A stretch of 64,000 nt of DNA from Daucus carota subsp. sativus (GCF_001625215.2 NC_030386.2:39402796-39466795); one strand, 5' to 3'. Counted from the stretch's first letter, positions 46,515-58,488 are shown. Notes: a model not told the origin generated them from the sequence alone. A program made the numbers and translations.

Positions 46515-46610
46515 CATCATCTTCCCAGCTGTTGGATGTATAAAATTGTAGTTGGAAAGCACATCATCTTCCCAGCTGTTGGATGTATAAAATTGTAGCT
46601 GGAAAGCAAT
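46515..46610 (+). repeat. Short tandem repeat, 47-bp unit, two copies
   Basis: CATCATCTTCCCAGCTGTTG at 46515 repeats at 46562 with one main difference (GTAGTTGG against GTAGCTGG). Further AGCTGGAAAGCAAT motifs follow. Confidence 0.75.
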
Positions 46611-47107
46611 CTCTCTTCTGGCTATAATTTTTAGCTGGAAAGCAATTCCCATCCAGCTAAAAATAAAACTGGATAGGAAAGACTTTTTTTTTTATTCTTG
46701 ACCATTTGGCATTTGATCCAACAATCAGAAAACTTATTATTATTGAATACACATAATTTATTAGAACAAATTTTCGGCTTATTTAATTATATAAAAGAAT
46801 CAGTAAAATTCAGTTAAATTTGTGTCTATTTAATCAAGAAAAAAAAATCAAGATTGCATATGTAATTACAAAGAAAATTTAAAGGAACTCAAACATATGA
46901 TAAGAGGCTTATTTATGAGTAATAAGAACGTGATTTTCAGCAAATTTTCCTATATATTACTTATTATTTTATTTTAGTAATAATTTTATAAAACAAAAAT
47001 CGTAAAGTGAAACAAATTGAAGAAATAAAAAGTACATTGGGCCAAAATAAGTGCATTGGGCCAAATAAGTGCATTGGCCCACTCAGTTGTTTATTTATTT
47101 ATACATT

Positions 47108-47192
47108 TTGAGAGGGAAAACAAAGAGTCTTTGGAGCGCTTTTTCACTATCTTGTCAAGCACACCAACTGAGAGAAGAGAACTACAGGCATT
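47108..47192 (+). promoter_or_regulatory. Conserved 5' leader of FBX4, shared with FBX1
   Basis: 85 bases nearly identical to 34451-34535, ending directly at the ATG in both genes. TGGGCC motifs and a TATA-like TTATTTATACA (about 47092-47103) precede it. Confidence 0.75.
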
Positions 47193-49639
47193 ATGTCCAA
47201 GCTAATCTCTTGTCATTCCGATCCCAATACGTCGTCGTCTTCTTCAAGGTTCAGATCAAATCTTATCATTCACCGAATTTTATGATTTTTGTTATTGTGT
47301 GGTGAATGTTTATATTATAGTTTGTTTGTAGCATCTGGTAATCGTGGATCCGATGCTTGTGTACTATAATTCTATAAATAACTGCTCGTGGAAGTTTTTT
47401 TTACCTAGGGTTTCATGTATTGTTACGCCAAAAATCCGTTACTATATATAGTAAAATCTCGATAAATTAATATAGCTACTCCCGCTGTCCCATGGATTGT
47501 TAACTCGAGGACTGAGGCTTGACGCACAGATATCTATAAAATTTTACAAATTATTTTAAAATTTTCTTCTTAATGAAAATTTAATGTTTAAATATCTGTG
47601 CAGAAAAGGAAAATCTTAAAATTAAATTATGAAAACAATGCAAAAAAAACTGGGAAAAAAATGAGAGGGAGGGAGGGAGAATTATTAAAAATCTAGACGT
47701 TCATGGACTAAAGCCTGGTTCGGAAATTAGAGTTAAAAATAATTAAATCAACCTCGGTCCAGCCAAGAAGTTAATTTGAAAAAATGTGAGAGTAAAGACC
47801 AAAAGATGGATATGTTATTAGAATCGTCAATATATTATAATCTCAGTTTAAAATTGTGATTTTGCCAAACACGATTTCGAAAATGAACCACCAGGCACAA
47901 TTTTACGTGTGCTCCGAAGACTTTAGCTGTTTTAGTTGGATGTTAATTTGGTAAAATCTTGAGACTGTGTTATATATTTTGATTGCTAATTATTTGTGAA
48001 CTGTGATGATAGTAATGTACTAATGTTATCAGTATAGTATATATTTCCTTGCTCTCTAACTTTTTAAAGCCAGGTCGATTCGTTTAAGAGGACTATCTTA
48101 AAAAAAATTTGTGATAGTTTTTTTTTGAGTACTTCGCAGACAATGTGGAATCATATATATACTTCTGTCTGTTATGACTGGTAGTATTGTATTATTGTTT
48201 TTGCTTACTGATCTGGTTCTCATTTGTGAAACATTATAGTTTTAAATATTTAAAATGCAACTGATATTGACGTTAAACCTGTTTACCTTAGTGATGGAAC
48301 TCTTCCCCAAAAGCTGAGCGTGAGCGCCACAGAGCATCTGATTACTGAAATCTTATGTCGTCTTCCAGTTAAGAACCTGCTGCGTTTTAGATGTGTATCT
48401 AAACCATGGTGTTCGCTTATTGATAGCCCACGTTTTGTCAAAGCACATCTGAAAAGATCCATTGAATGCAAAGCCAAACCTGGGATCATTATTAAAAGTT
48501 TCGTTTCTTACTCGGTGGACTATGATTCCCTAGGTCGTTCCACTACTGCTATTGAAATTGATGAACCATTAAAGACTTATCTCCATGCTACTGGGGATGT
48601 GGGTTCATGCAACGGCTTACACTGCTTGTATAATCTACAGACTGACCTTTTCTTATGGAACCCGGCGATGAGAAAGTGCAGGAAGTTACCTTCTGCACCA
48701 GCTGATTTTCTTCGTCCTTTTGAGTTTGACAAGTCTTCCCTCTGTGGCTTTGGTTATGATGCTGCGAATGATGATTACAAGGTTCTGAGAATTGTCCAGC
48801 CTGACGGTCATGACTTGTGTGGCTCTAAGGCCTCAATTTATAGCCTTAAAACTAACTCATGGAGACGACTTAAAAATATTTCTGGTCATTTCCAATTTTG
48901 GGGAGCATGGGGTATATTTATAGGTGGAGCTCTGCACTGGATTACAGTTACGCCTCTGGGCTCCCCATCAATTCTTGCTTTTGATCTTGGGGTTGAAAAC
49001 TATAGGGAGGTTCCGATGCCTAGACTTCAGAACAACTATTGTAAAAACATGAATATAGTTGTCTTTGAAGAATCCCTTTGCATGCTTGAGTATCACCCTT
49101 TTATTCGGATAGATGTCTGGGTGATGAAGGAATATGGGGTGGGGAATTCTTGGTGCAAGCTATTTTCGGTGGAACAGCCAAAAGTAACCAGATGCTGTAT
49201 GTCTATTACGCCTATCTTTTATTCAAAGAACCGTAAGGATGTTCTTTTAGAAGTGGATAGCAAGAAGTTGATGTGGTATAACCTTAAAAAGAAGAGAGCC
49301 AGGACTGTTAAGATTTCTAATCTCCCGGAAATTTTTGATTTGGAAGTCTACACTGAGAGTCTTGTTTCACCTGACTATAATATTAGTTGTGGCGGGCCGC
49401 AGGTGCCGAGCCAACCACAAGAGAAGAAAAAAAAGCAGCAACAGAGGAATGAGAGGTAAGTGATCTCCTATTTCTGTCACGTATCAAGACGTTGATTGAT
49501 TAGTATTCATATAATCGATTTTGATTAATACTTTGATTCAATCACATGAGTAACCTAGAAGGATTATGTTAGCAAATTTTGGATTGTTGCTTTTTGTAGG
49601 GACGAATTCCTTTCAAAGGGATTCAAATTAGTCTTATGA
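47193..49639 (+). CDS. F-box/FBA protein, tandem unit 4 (CPR1-like)
   Basis: Exon 1 47193-47248 (MSKLISCHSDPNTSSSSS), exon 2 48292-49455, exon 3 49600-49639 (DEFLSKGFKLVL). It gives 419 residues. The F-box begins TEHLITEILCRLPVKNLLRF at about residue 30; the FBA domain follows with FLWNPAM, YKVLRIV, ALHWITVTPLGSPSILAFDL and WYNL. The large exon has no ATG upstream of or within the F-box (its frame starts at a GTG), so the start must come from the mini-exon. Exon 2 and the second half of intron 1 are nearly identical to the first module of the next gene (recent duplication, about 47792-49480 against 51899-53590). The basic KKKKQQQRNER stretch precedes the tail. Confidence 0.88.
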
Positions 49640-51200
49640 GACGCTGGCTATTAGCAATAACAGGAGATTAAGGTAACTTAACTTTCTTTCTGCAATGGTG
49701 TGTGTGTGTGTAAAGTGTGTTAAAAAAATGTTTAAGGTTGATTCTATGGTTTTTGCACAGAGGAGACAATGTGGTGGAAAGAAGATTGGAATCTCTCGTC
49801 TAAATTTCAATGTTTTCCGATGAACTAATATGCATATGTAATTATCTTCTCCCAGTGAACTCTATTTTCTTTGGATATGTTGGCACTTGGTAGTTAATGC
49901 TTATGCATAGTACTGGTTTTGTTGGTTTAAATGCCAAATGTTGGTCTACAATACTTGTTTTGTTGGTTTAATTTATGTTTTGCTATGTTAATATGTGGAG
50001 ATTATCTGGTTCTATTAAGGTCTTCTGTTCAAGTGTTCTGGTTTAATATATGTTTTGCTATATCAGTACTGGACAGTATAAAATTTAGCATTACAAGTGA
50101 ATGATACTTCTCTGGATCCCCACAACACGATTTCTTCAACATATTGCATTGATTCTGGCAGTTCCTTGTAATCCTTAGTAAAAGGATTGTAAATATACTC
50201 AACATCCTTGTACAAGGAATCTCATACAGAGTTATCCATTTAAAGAACCTACAAACTGAACTCTGGCATTGAAGCGGTACATTAACAAAGACTACACAAA
50301 GCTCGTTTCGAATAGAAAAACCAAAATATGCAATTTAACTGTATAATTGTGCAAAAGCTCGCGTATCGATTTGCACGTATTACTTCACTTAGATGGCATA
50401 CGAAGGAGTTCTTTCAAAAAAAAAAAATGATAGCATGCGAAAGAGAAAGACAACTAAATCCCTCGGATAAAATATTATCTGCCATTCCTTGAACCAGAAG
50501 AATAACATACTATACAGTATACACTATTAATCAAGTTTTATCTGAACTTATTTGAATTGAATAATTTTTGAAATGAGTCTAGGCCAGCTGAGTTTTATAA
50601 CCCAGCCGATGATGATGTTCAAGATTGACTCATTAATAAACAACCTGAATCCAAGTCAAACATTAATTTGTTCATGAATTATATTTGTTTTTTAAATAAA
50701 GTTATTCAAAATTTAATATTTATAATTTTTTTTTTAACGTCAATATTTTTTTTTCTAAGTGAAAAACTATATGATAATATATTGAAATTTCATACATTAT
50801 TGAAAAATCTATTATGTTAGCAGTTTGAGATTTAATTTTTATAATATTTATTTATATCATGATGTAGTACGACTGTACGAGTAAGAAAGCTTCGAATGTT
50901 GTAGACGAGAGAAATTTTAATATTAAATTTCTTAAAAATAATTTTACGAATAACAAAAAAATATATTATCAAATTGAAAAATATAACCCCAGTCTCCACA
51001 AACAGTTACTTCCTTTGTGCCCGGAGGATAGTTTTTAATTTAAAATTTAAAACCCCATACGTTACGCTTACGCCGCGGTAAGATGATGAAAAGAACTGAA
51101 TAACGGTACGATAGGGTTTGTTTTGCAGGATATATAAGCAAACTTATAGTGTAAGTCTGTGACTGTGCGAGATCATAAACTCAAAGAGTAACAAACAAGG
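49640..51200. other. FBX4 3' region and spacer before the fused F-box gene
   Basis: 3' UTR with a short TG run (about 49697-49712), then AT-rich DNA without genes. TATATAAG at 51131-51138, about 65 bases before the next ATG, is the likely TATA box. Confidence 0.5.
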
Positions 51201-54200
51201 ATGATGTCGAAGCTTGTTTTTTGTCATTCCGACGCCAATACGTCGTCGTCTGCTACCCGGTTCTACTTTCATTTATTTTTTACTTTCGTTGATGTTGTTT
51301 TTGTTGAATATTTCGATATTATGGATTTTTTGCTGGTTGATCTTGATTTATGAGGTGTGTAGTACGTTATACGAGTCTCCAAATATTATGACATATATGT
51401 TTGTTGCGGATCTGGAGCGCATAATAATTATAAGAAAAATTAACGGTACCGTCTACTTGTTTCGTATGTTATGTTTGTTGCAGATCTGTAGTGAAGAAAA
51501 ATATTAATATGTGATGTAATATATCATATGTTTGTCTCGGATCTGAAGAAAAAATTAACAATATTCAGAAGTCGCATTTATTTCGATATGTCATATGCTA
51601 TAATATATTGACTAGCGGTAGATAAGCGAATCCGTGTAAATTAGATTTTTTGTTATCAATCCCACGTCTTATGTCATACGTTTGTTGTGCATCTATCATG
51701 AATATGATTAATAATATTAATATGTGTTACGGAATCTCATATGTTTGTTTCGGATTTGGGCTAATGATAATACGTGGTACGAAAAGTCATATGAGTACAT
51801 AATATGATTATAGAGTACTACATTGATGGTTGTTGACTTGTTGTGGTTTGTACATGGTTTTGCCCTTCATATTTATTGGAAATAAGTTGCTATAGTTTGT
51901 AAAGTCCAAAAGATGGATATGTTATTAGAATCGTCAATATATTATAATCTCAGTTTAGAATTGTGATTTTGCCAAACACGATTTCAAAAATGAACAACCA
52001 GGCACAATTTTATGTGTGCTCGGAAGACTTTAGCTGTTTTAGTTGGATGTTAATTTTGTAAAATCTTGAGACTATGTTATATATTTATTTGCTAATTATT
52101 TGTGAACTGTGATGATAGTAATGTACTAATGTTATCAGTATAGTATATGTTTCCTTGCTCTTTAACTTTTTAAAGCCAGGTTGATTCGTTCAAGAGGACT
52201 ATCTTTAAGGATTTTTGTGATAGTTAGCTTTTTTTGAGTACCTCACAGACAATGTCGAATCATATATATACTTCTGTCGGTTGTGACTGGTAGTATTGTA
52301 TTATTGTTTTCGCTTACTGATCTGGTTCTCATTTGTGAAACATTATAGTATTAAAAATTTAAAATGCAACTGACATTGATGTTAAAACTGTTTAATTTAG
52401 TGATGGACCTCATCCGCAAAAGCTGAGCGTAAGCGACACAGAGCATCTGATTACTGAAATCTTATGTCGTCTTCCGGTTAAGAATCTTCTGCGTTTTAGA
52501 TGTGTATCTAAACCTTGGTGTTCGCTTATTGATAGCCCACGTTTTGTCAAAGCACATCTGAAGAGATCCATTGAATGCAAAGCTAAACCTGGGATCATTA
52601 TTAATAGTTTCGTTTCTTACTCGGTGGACTATGATTCCCTAGGTCATGCCACTACTGCTATAGAAATTGATGAACCATTAAAGACTTATCTCCATGCTAC
52701 TGGGGATGTGGGTTCATGCAACGGCTTACACTGCTTGTATAATATACAAACTGACCTTTTCTTATGGAACCCGGCAATGAGAAAGTGCAGGAAGTTACCT
52801 TCTGCACCAGCTGATTTTCTTCGTCCTTTTGAGTTTGACAAGTCTTCCCTCTGTGGCTTTGGTTACGATGCTGCGAATGATGATTACAAGGTTCTGAGAA
52901 TTGTCCAGCCTGACGGTCATGACTTGTGTGGCTCTAAGGCCACAATGTATAGCCTTAAAGCTAACTCATGGAGACGACTTCAAAATATTTCTGGTTATTT
53001 CCAATTTTGGGGAGCATGGGGTATATTTATAGGTGGAGCTCTGCATTGGATTACAGTTACGCCTCTGGGCTCCCCATCAATTCTTGCTTTTGATCTTGGG
53101 GTTGAAAACTATAGGGAGGTTCTGATGCCTAGACTTCAGAACAACTATTGTGAAAACTTGAATATGGTTATCTTTGCAGATTCACTTTGCATGCTTGAGT
53201 ATCACCCTCTTATTCGGATAGATGTCTGGGTGATGAAGGAGTATGGGGTGGGGAATTCTTGGTGCAAGCTATTTTCAGTGGAACAGCCAAAAGTAACCAG
53301 ATGCTGTATGTCTATCACGCCTATCTTTTATTCAAAGAACCGTAAGGATGTTCTTTTAGAAGTGGATAGCAAGAAGTTGATGTGGTATAACCTTAAAAAG
53401 AAGAGAGCCAGAACTGTTAAGATTACTAATCTGCCGGAAATTTTTGATTTGGAAGTCTACACTGAGAGTCTTGTTTCACCTGACTATAATATTAGTTGCG
53501 GCGGGACACAGGTGCTGAGCCGACCACAAGAGAAGAAAAAACAGCAGCAGCAGAGGAATAAGAGGTAAGCGTTCTCCCATTTTTATCACATATCAAGATG
53601 TTAAATGATTAGTTCTCATATAATCGAGTTTCACTAATTCGTTTATTTGCTTATGTTATGTTTTTTTTGCTTTCCTTACTAATTTGTTTTCTTAAATTGT
53701 GATTAATGATTAATGATGATATTAAAATGTATATGACGTTTCATGTTCAACTTAGGGATGGACCTCAATCACAAAGGCTGAATGTGACTCCCTACCTGAC
53801 GGAATTTCTGGTTTCTGAAATCTTATCTCGTCTTCCAGTAAAGACCCTGTTGCAATATAGATGTGTATCTAAACCCTGGTGCTCTCTTATTGATAGTCCA
53901 CGCTTTGTCAAGACCCATCTTAAGCGATCTATTGAACACAACACCAATACTGGTCTTATAATTAGAGGTGACAATTTCCACCTGGTGGATTTTGATTGTC
54001 TTGAACAAGCCACTCCCGTTGAAATTGACGATCCGTTGAGGATACGTCTCTATGGTTGTTCAATCGTGAGTAATATCGATGGATTACATTGTTTGTATAA
54101 TCCAAAACCAGACATATTCATATGGAACCCGGCAACCAGAAAGTGCAGACACTTGCCTGATGCACCAGCTGATTTTAATCGTCCTTTCGGCTTTGGTGGG

Positions 54201-55110
54201 ACTTCCCTTTGTGGTTTTGGGTATGATGCTGTTAATGATGACTACAAGGTTATGAGAATTCGGACCGATGATCATGGTTTGGCTGGCTCTAAGGTCATTG
54301 TTTATGGACTAAAAACTCACTCATGGAAACGCCTTAAAAACATTCCTTATCAGTTCCAGCATTTTGGAGTATGGGGTATGTTTATGGGTGGAGCTCTGCA
54401 CTGGATTACAATTAAGAGTGGGGGATGCCCATCAATTCTTGCTGTCGATCTTGGGGTTGAAAATCAGAGGGAGATTCCATTGCCTAGACTTCAGACTAAG
54501 AATGTGAATCAACTAAGTATAATTACATTCGAAAAATCCCTTTGCATACTTGAATACTTGTTTGGTGTTCGTCTAAATGTATGGGTTATGAAAGATTACG
54601 GGGTGGGAAATTCTTGGTGCAAGTTATTCTCGGTGGACCAACCAAAAGTAATTAGATCTTTCGTGTCCATTACACCTCTTGCTTTTTCAAAGAGTCGTAA
54701 GGATGTTCTGCTAGAAGTAGACAATAAGAAAGTGATGTGGTACGACCTTAAAAAGAAGAAAGTTAAGACTGCTAAGATTGCTAATTTACCAAGTATATTT
54801 GATTTGGAAGTCTACACTCAGAGTCTTGTTCCGCTCGACTATAATATGACTTCTGATGAGAAGCAACTGCAGAAGCAACCAAAGGAGAAAAAAATACAGC
54901 AGCAAGTGCAAAAGAGGGATGTGAGGTAAGCAAATGCCTTATGCGTCTTATCTAGTCTTTTAACCATCTTTATTCTCATTTGCAAATTAGTTGTGGGATC
55001 TTTATCTTTATTGCATGACCAGCCGGAAGTATTATAATGCTTGCTGAAATTTTCATGTTGCTGTTTGCAGGGACAAATTTCTTTCAACGGGATTCAAGTT
55101 GGTATTATGA
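51201..55110 (+). CDS. Predicted double F-box/FBA fusion protein (tandem units 5 and 6)
   Basis: Exon 1 51201-51259 (MMSKLVFCHSDANTSSSAT), exon 2 52401-53564 (module 1: F-box and FBA, basic end QQQQRNK), exon 3 53756-54925 (module 2: DGPQSQRLNVTPYLTEFLVS F-box plus FBA) and exon 4 55071-55110 (DKFLSTGFKLVL). All junctions are in frame; the product would be 810 residues with F-boxes near residues 35-75 and 418-460. Between modules there is only a 191-base intron (53565-53755). Its start resembles the tail intron of FBX4 and its end resembles intron 1 of the family, and neither a tail exon for module 1 nor a first exon for module 2 is present. Module 1 lacks any ATG before its F-box, so it depends on exon 1. 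The single transcript is inferred from splice signals and frame; module 2 might instead be expressed on its own. Confidence 0.7.
53706..55110 (+). CDS. Alternative: F-box/FBA unit 6 as a separate gene
   Basis: If module 2 of the fused locus is transcribed alone, an ATG at 53706 opens a frame that reads through the 53755/53756 acceptor into DGPQSQRLNVTPYL and on to 54925, joined to 55071-55110. The product would have about 420 residues with an N-terminus (MINDDIKMYMTFHVQL) unlike the MSKL start of the other units. There is no recognisable promoter in the 140 bases between this ATG and the end of module 1, so I prefer the fusion model. Confidence 0.35.
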
Positions 55111-55799
55111 GCTGTTAGCGATTCGGGAGTTAAGAATAAAGATGGTACTATAGTTCCTTTTTTGTCCTGTGTTTTCCTTTTTAGCCGAAGTGACAATTAT
55201 ATTTCATTACTTGTGATTGCATTTAAGTTCTGTAAAATTGTTACAGGTGAAGGTTTATAATTTGAAGGGTTTTACATGGGGGAGAGCAAAGCCAATATGC
55301 CAGAAAGAAGATTGCTGTTGGAATTGCTTGTCGTGGATTACAAATGTTTTTGATGATCTAGCCTGCATGTATAATATCTTCACCCGATAATTTAACTGCT
55401 TTTCTTTTGCAGTCTACGGAACTCGTGTTGCTGGTTGAGACTTTAAGATTTTAATGTATTGAAATGTTGGGATTTATTTGGCAGTATATTAAGGTTGATT
55501 TTCAAGTGTCTTTTTGTTAAAATTTCTGCTTTTGATTGTTTTTGCTTTTACTGTGAAGTGAAGATTATTTGTGGGTTCTTAATTGTTCTGATTTTTCTAT
55601 GAAAATATTCATGTTAAAAAATTTGAAACCATAGACTGTTGAGTTTAACAGATCAACAATGGGGGCACGAGTGTTCATATTTCCCCTACTAATTGACATT
55701 TATGATCATCTCTCTCACCGCAATGATCTAAGTTTATGGTTTCAGACTTTCAGCCATGATAGGCATTTATCAAGTTTGCCCTTGACAATAGACATAGTG
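55111..55799. other. 3' region of the fused F-box gene
   Basis: Probable 3' UTR and spacer; no gene seen. Confidence 0.5.
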
Positions 55800-56447
55800 G
55801 GCGTTTGGGAACATAACTTCTGGGCTTAAAAGCCCAGAAGTCTGCTTCTTCTTTTTTCACTCCCGTTTGGCAAATCAAATGAAGCGCTTATATTAACGGA
55901 AAGAAGCTCAATAAATAAGCTAGAAAACATAACTTCTTTTGGAGACTTGGCTTCTGCTTTTTTTTTCTCTGTGACCCACCCCATGTCCAGTGATGCAAGG
56001 ATCAATTGATATGTTCCGACTTCCGCGTAATATTTTTTTCTCCATTCAGCACATAATATTTTGATATGATTTCCTTGCATTTTGTACCATCTCTCATGTG
56101 TTGTTGCAAATGAAAAGAATATTTTCATTTTTGCTTACATTCGTTGTTCTGTGATTCAATGTTATGATAAAGTTTGATATTTGTAAAATATTTCATGTAT
56201 TATCAATAAAAGATCTTTTATTATTATTATTTATATTTTAAAAGAGGCAAATTATTATATTATAAAATTATAAAATTCCAAAACTATATCAACTTATAAG
56301 TTAAGTTATCCAAACACCTAAAAAACTTATAAGTTACAGTATCCAAACACTTACAGTAGCTTATAAGTTCAAACCAAATTCTCAATTTTAATCCACTTCT
56401 TTATTTTAAGCAACAAGTCACTTTTTTTAAGCTCAGCCAAACGCCCC
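55800..56447. mobile_element. hAT-like MITE
   Basis: Left end GGCGTTTGGGAACA; right end on the minus strand GGGGCGTTTGGCTGA. The flanks share CATAGTG (55793-55799 and 56448-56454), consistent with a 7-8 bp target duplication. Internal motifs such as AACTTATAAGTT are repeated and inverted. The minus-strand open frame inside has no protein features. Confidence 0.7.
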
Positions 56448-57099
56448 CATAGTGCCTGCAATTTAGACTTCAAATTACATGTATGTCAGATGTTGCCGCA
56501 GTAGTTCAGGTAGGTGGTATTTAGCCGCTTCTGGGCAGAATTTTTAAATTAATTTTAAACTTATAAATCAATACGAGAAGTTGAGAATTTTATTTTATTT
56601 TATTTTTTATTTATTTATTTTTATTTTTGAAATTTGAGTTTACAACCATATACAGTATCATTCTGAAGGATAATTTATTATATTTTTAATTTTATACTAA
56701 TTTATAAACATCAAGTTAATTATCACAAACACATAAAATAAACTACTTTCATTTATAAATAACTCCATTTATAAGTATTAATTTTTTTAAAAAAATAAGT
56801 CAAAACAGCTTCTATAATTTTTTTAGATTTTAAGTATGTTTGATTTTTGTTATTATTATTTCTTCATAACTTTCTTATTAATAAAATAAATAATTTATAT
56901 TGTTAAAATACATATAGAGTTTTTATTGTATTTTATAGTCTAAAATTTATAATGAATATATCATGTTTGTAATTTATCAAACATTTAAAATTTGAATGTC
57001 GTATAATCATAATTTATATTAAAATGAATTGTTATAATTATTATAAAATCGAAACATACTCAAACTAATTAAAATAATAAATATTTGAGAAAAGAAAAA
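56448..57099. other. AT-rich spacer
   Basis: Very AT-rich, with no ORF or element ends recognised, up to the Mutator-like element. Confidence 0.5.
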
Positions 57100-57944
57100 G
57101 GGATCTTTTTAAAAATACCCATCTGTAAAATTATTTTTTTAAAAATACTACCATCTTTTTCATTGTTTTTAAAAATACCTTTTCATAAATTTTTTTTTTC
57201 AAAAATACGATTTGCAACTTTTGCAACCTCATTTGCAACCTTGGGCGGCGCAGCCGTAAAAGTTGCAAATGAGGTTGCAAAAGTTGCAAATAAAAATGGA
57301 AAGTTGCAACTAGTTCAACTGAAAACTATAAGTTGCAAATGAGGTCGCAAAAGTTGCAAATGAGGTTGCAACTGCAGTTGCAACTTTTGCAACTGCAGTT
57401 GCAACTTCATTTGCAACCTAGTTGCAACTAAATGCAACTGAAAACTATATATAGTTGTAAATGAGGTTGCAAAAGTTGCAAATGATGCAAATGAGGTTGC
57501 AACTGCAGTTGCAACTTTTGCAACCTCAGTTGCAACTAAATGCAACTGAAAACTGTAAGTAACAACAGATGTATGGTGTGCCCCTGGCGGGGCCATTAGA
57601 TTACAATAGAATCAACTGAATGCAACCATATGCAACTGAATACAACCATATGCAACCATATATGCAATTACAAATCCTGATTTCAAGTTCCAGTTTTCAA
57701 ATGTTATTTTCGACCTCATTTTCGGGATCGATATATATATATATATATAAATGAGGTCGAAAATGACATTTTAAAACTGGAACTTAAAATCAGGTTGCAA
57801 CACGGCTGGCGCCGCCTGTAGTTGCAAATGAGGTTGCAAAAGTTGCAAACAGTATTTTTGAATTTTTTTTTTATGAAAATGTATTTTTAAAATAGTATTT
57901 TTGAAAACAATAAAAGAAAAGGTAGGTAGTTTTGTAGATTTCCC
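57100..57944. mobile_element. Compact Mutator-like MITE with GCAAC repeats and central (TA)n palindrome
   Basis: Unsplit copy (845 bp) of the family at 3400-7776, in opposite orientation. Ends GGGATCTTTTT and GATTTCCC; terminal inverted arms of about 150-160 bases. The 9-mers AAAGAAAAA (57091-57099) and AAAGAAGAA (57945-57953) fit a 9-bp target duplication. The interior is built of TTGCAACTTTTGCAACCTC-type repeats in both orientations and a palindrome (CGACCTCATTT...AAATGAGGTCG) around (TA)n at 57731-57750. It ends about 545 bases upstream of the CDPK start codon. Confidence 0.75.
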
Positions 57945-58488
57945 AAAGAAGAATACATGAATAATTTAGAAAAACTAAAATATATATAAATAAAAGCTTT
58001 CAGACAATAATTTATGGTGTACCAACAGAAAATCTAAAAAAACACAAAACATAAGAAGACAGGCCACAAGGAATCCGAGAAAATTTAGAGCGACAAAATC
58101 TGGGGAGAGAATAGGAAGATCTGAGTGATATTTGATGGAGTATACTAGTGTGAAACAGCGATGAAAAAAAAATGATTTTTATTTTTAATTCTTGATTTCT
58201 TGAGTCATTCACTAGTTTCTTCTTATCTCTTACCCTAAATTTCAGGGAAAGATTGATCTTTTATTACATAGACTTGATTTTCTTGACTGTTTCTTCTCAT
58301 CTCTGACCCTGGGGAGTAGAAAAGGAATGATCTCTATTACCATATATTCTTCAGTTTAATCTTATTGATTCATTCAAGTCACAGAGAGGGGGGGAGAGAG
58401 ATTCTTAATTCATTCATCAAGTGAGAAAGAGAGAGGGGAGAGATTCTTGGCTTCATTCGTCAGGGGAGGGAGAGAGAGGGAGAGAGAG
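57945..58488 (+). promoter_or_regulatory. CDPK promoter region and GA-rich 5' leader
   Basis: No clear TATA box chosen. 58384-58488 is strongly GA-rich (GAGAGAGA runs) and is probably the 5' UTR. The in-frame TTG region before 58489 is not a likely start. Confidence 0.4.

Larger units (their letters stand above)
45644..47107. other. FBX3 to FBX4 spacer with tandem duplications
   Basis: Contains two local duplications annotated separately, then AT-rich DNA. TGGGCC motifs at 47038-47043 and 47057-47062 lie just before the FBX4 leader. Confidence 0.5.

Noticed and set aside
52624-53568. A 314-codon frame suggesting a truncated F-box protein without the F-box
   Set aside because: The frame is open further left to the acceptor at 52400; only the lack of an internal start codon makes it look truncated. 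With exon 1 it is a full F-box/FBA module.
36334-54275. Recurrent antisense open frames opposite the F-box regions (for example 36516-36334, 48489-48283, 52598-52410, 54013-53792)
   Set aside because: They recur because the sense F-box sequence recurs; codon pattern and domains are on the plus strand only.
34536-55110. Self-incompatibility S-locus F-box cluster
   Set aside because: The FBA motifs and the GFKLVL tail look CPR1-like, there is no S-RNase gene in view, and nothing else supports an S locus.
55826-56128. 100-codon minus-strand frame
   Set aside because: It lies wholly inside a hAT-like MITE and has no family features.
58447-58488. Upstream extension of the CDPK frame starting at a TTG
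   Set aside because: It would be translated from GA-rich leader sequence; the ATG at 58489 gives the usual short CDPK N-terminus.
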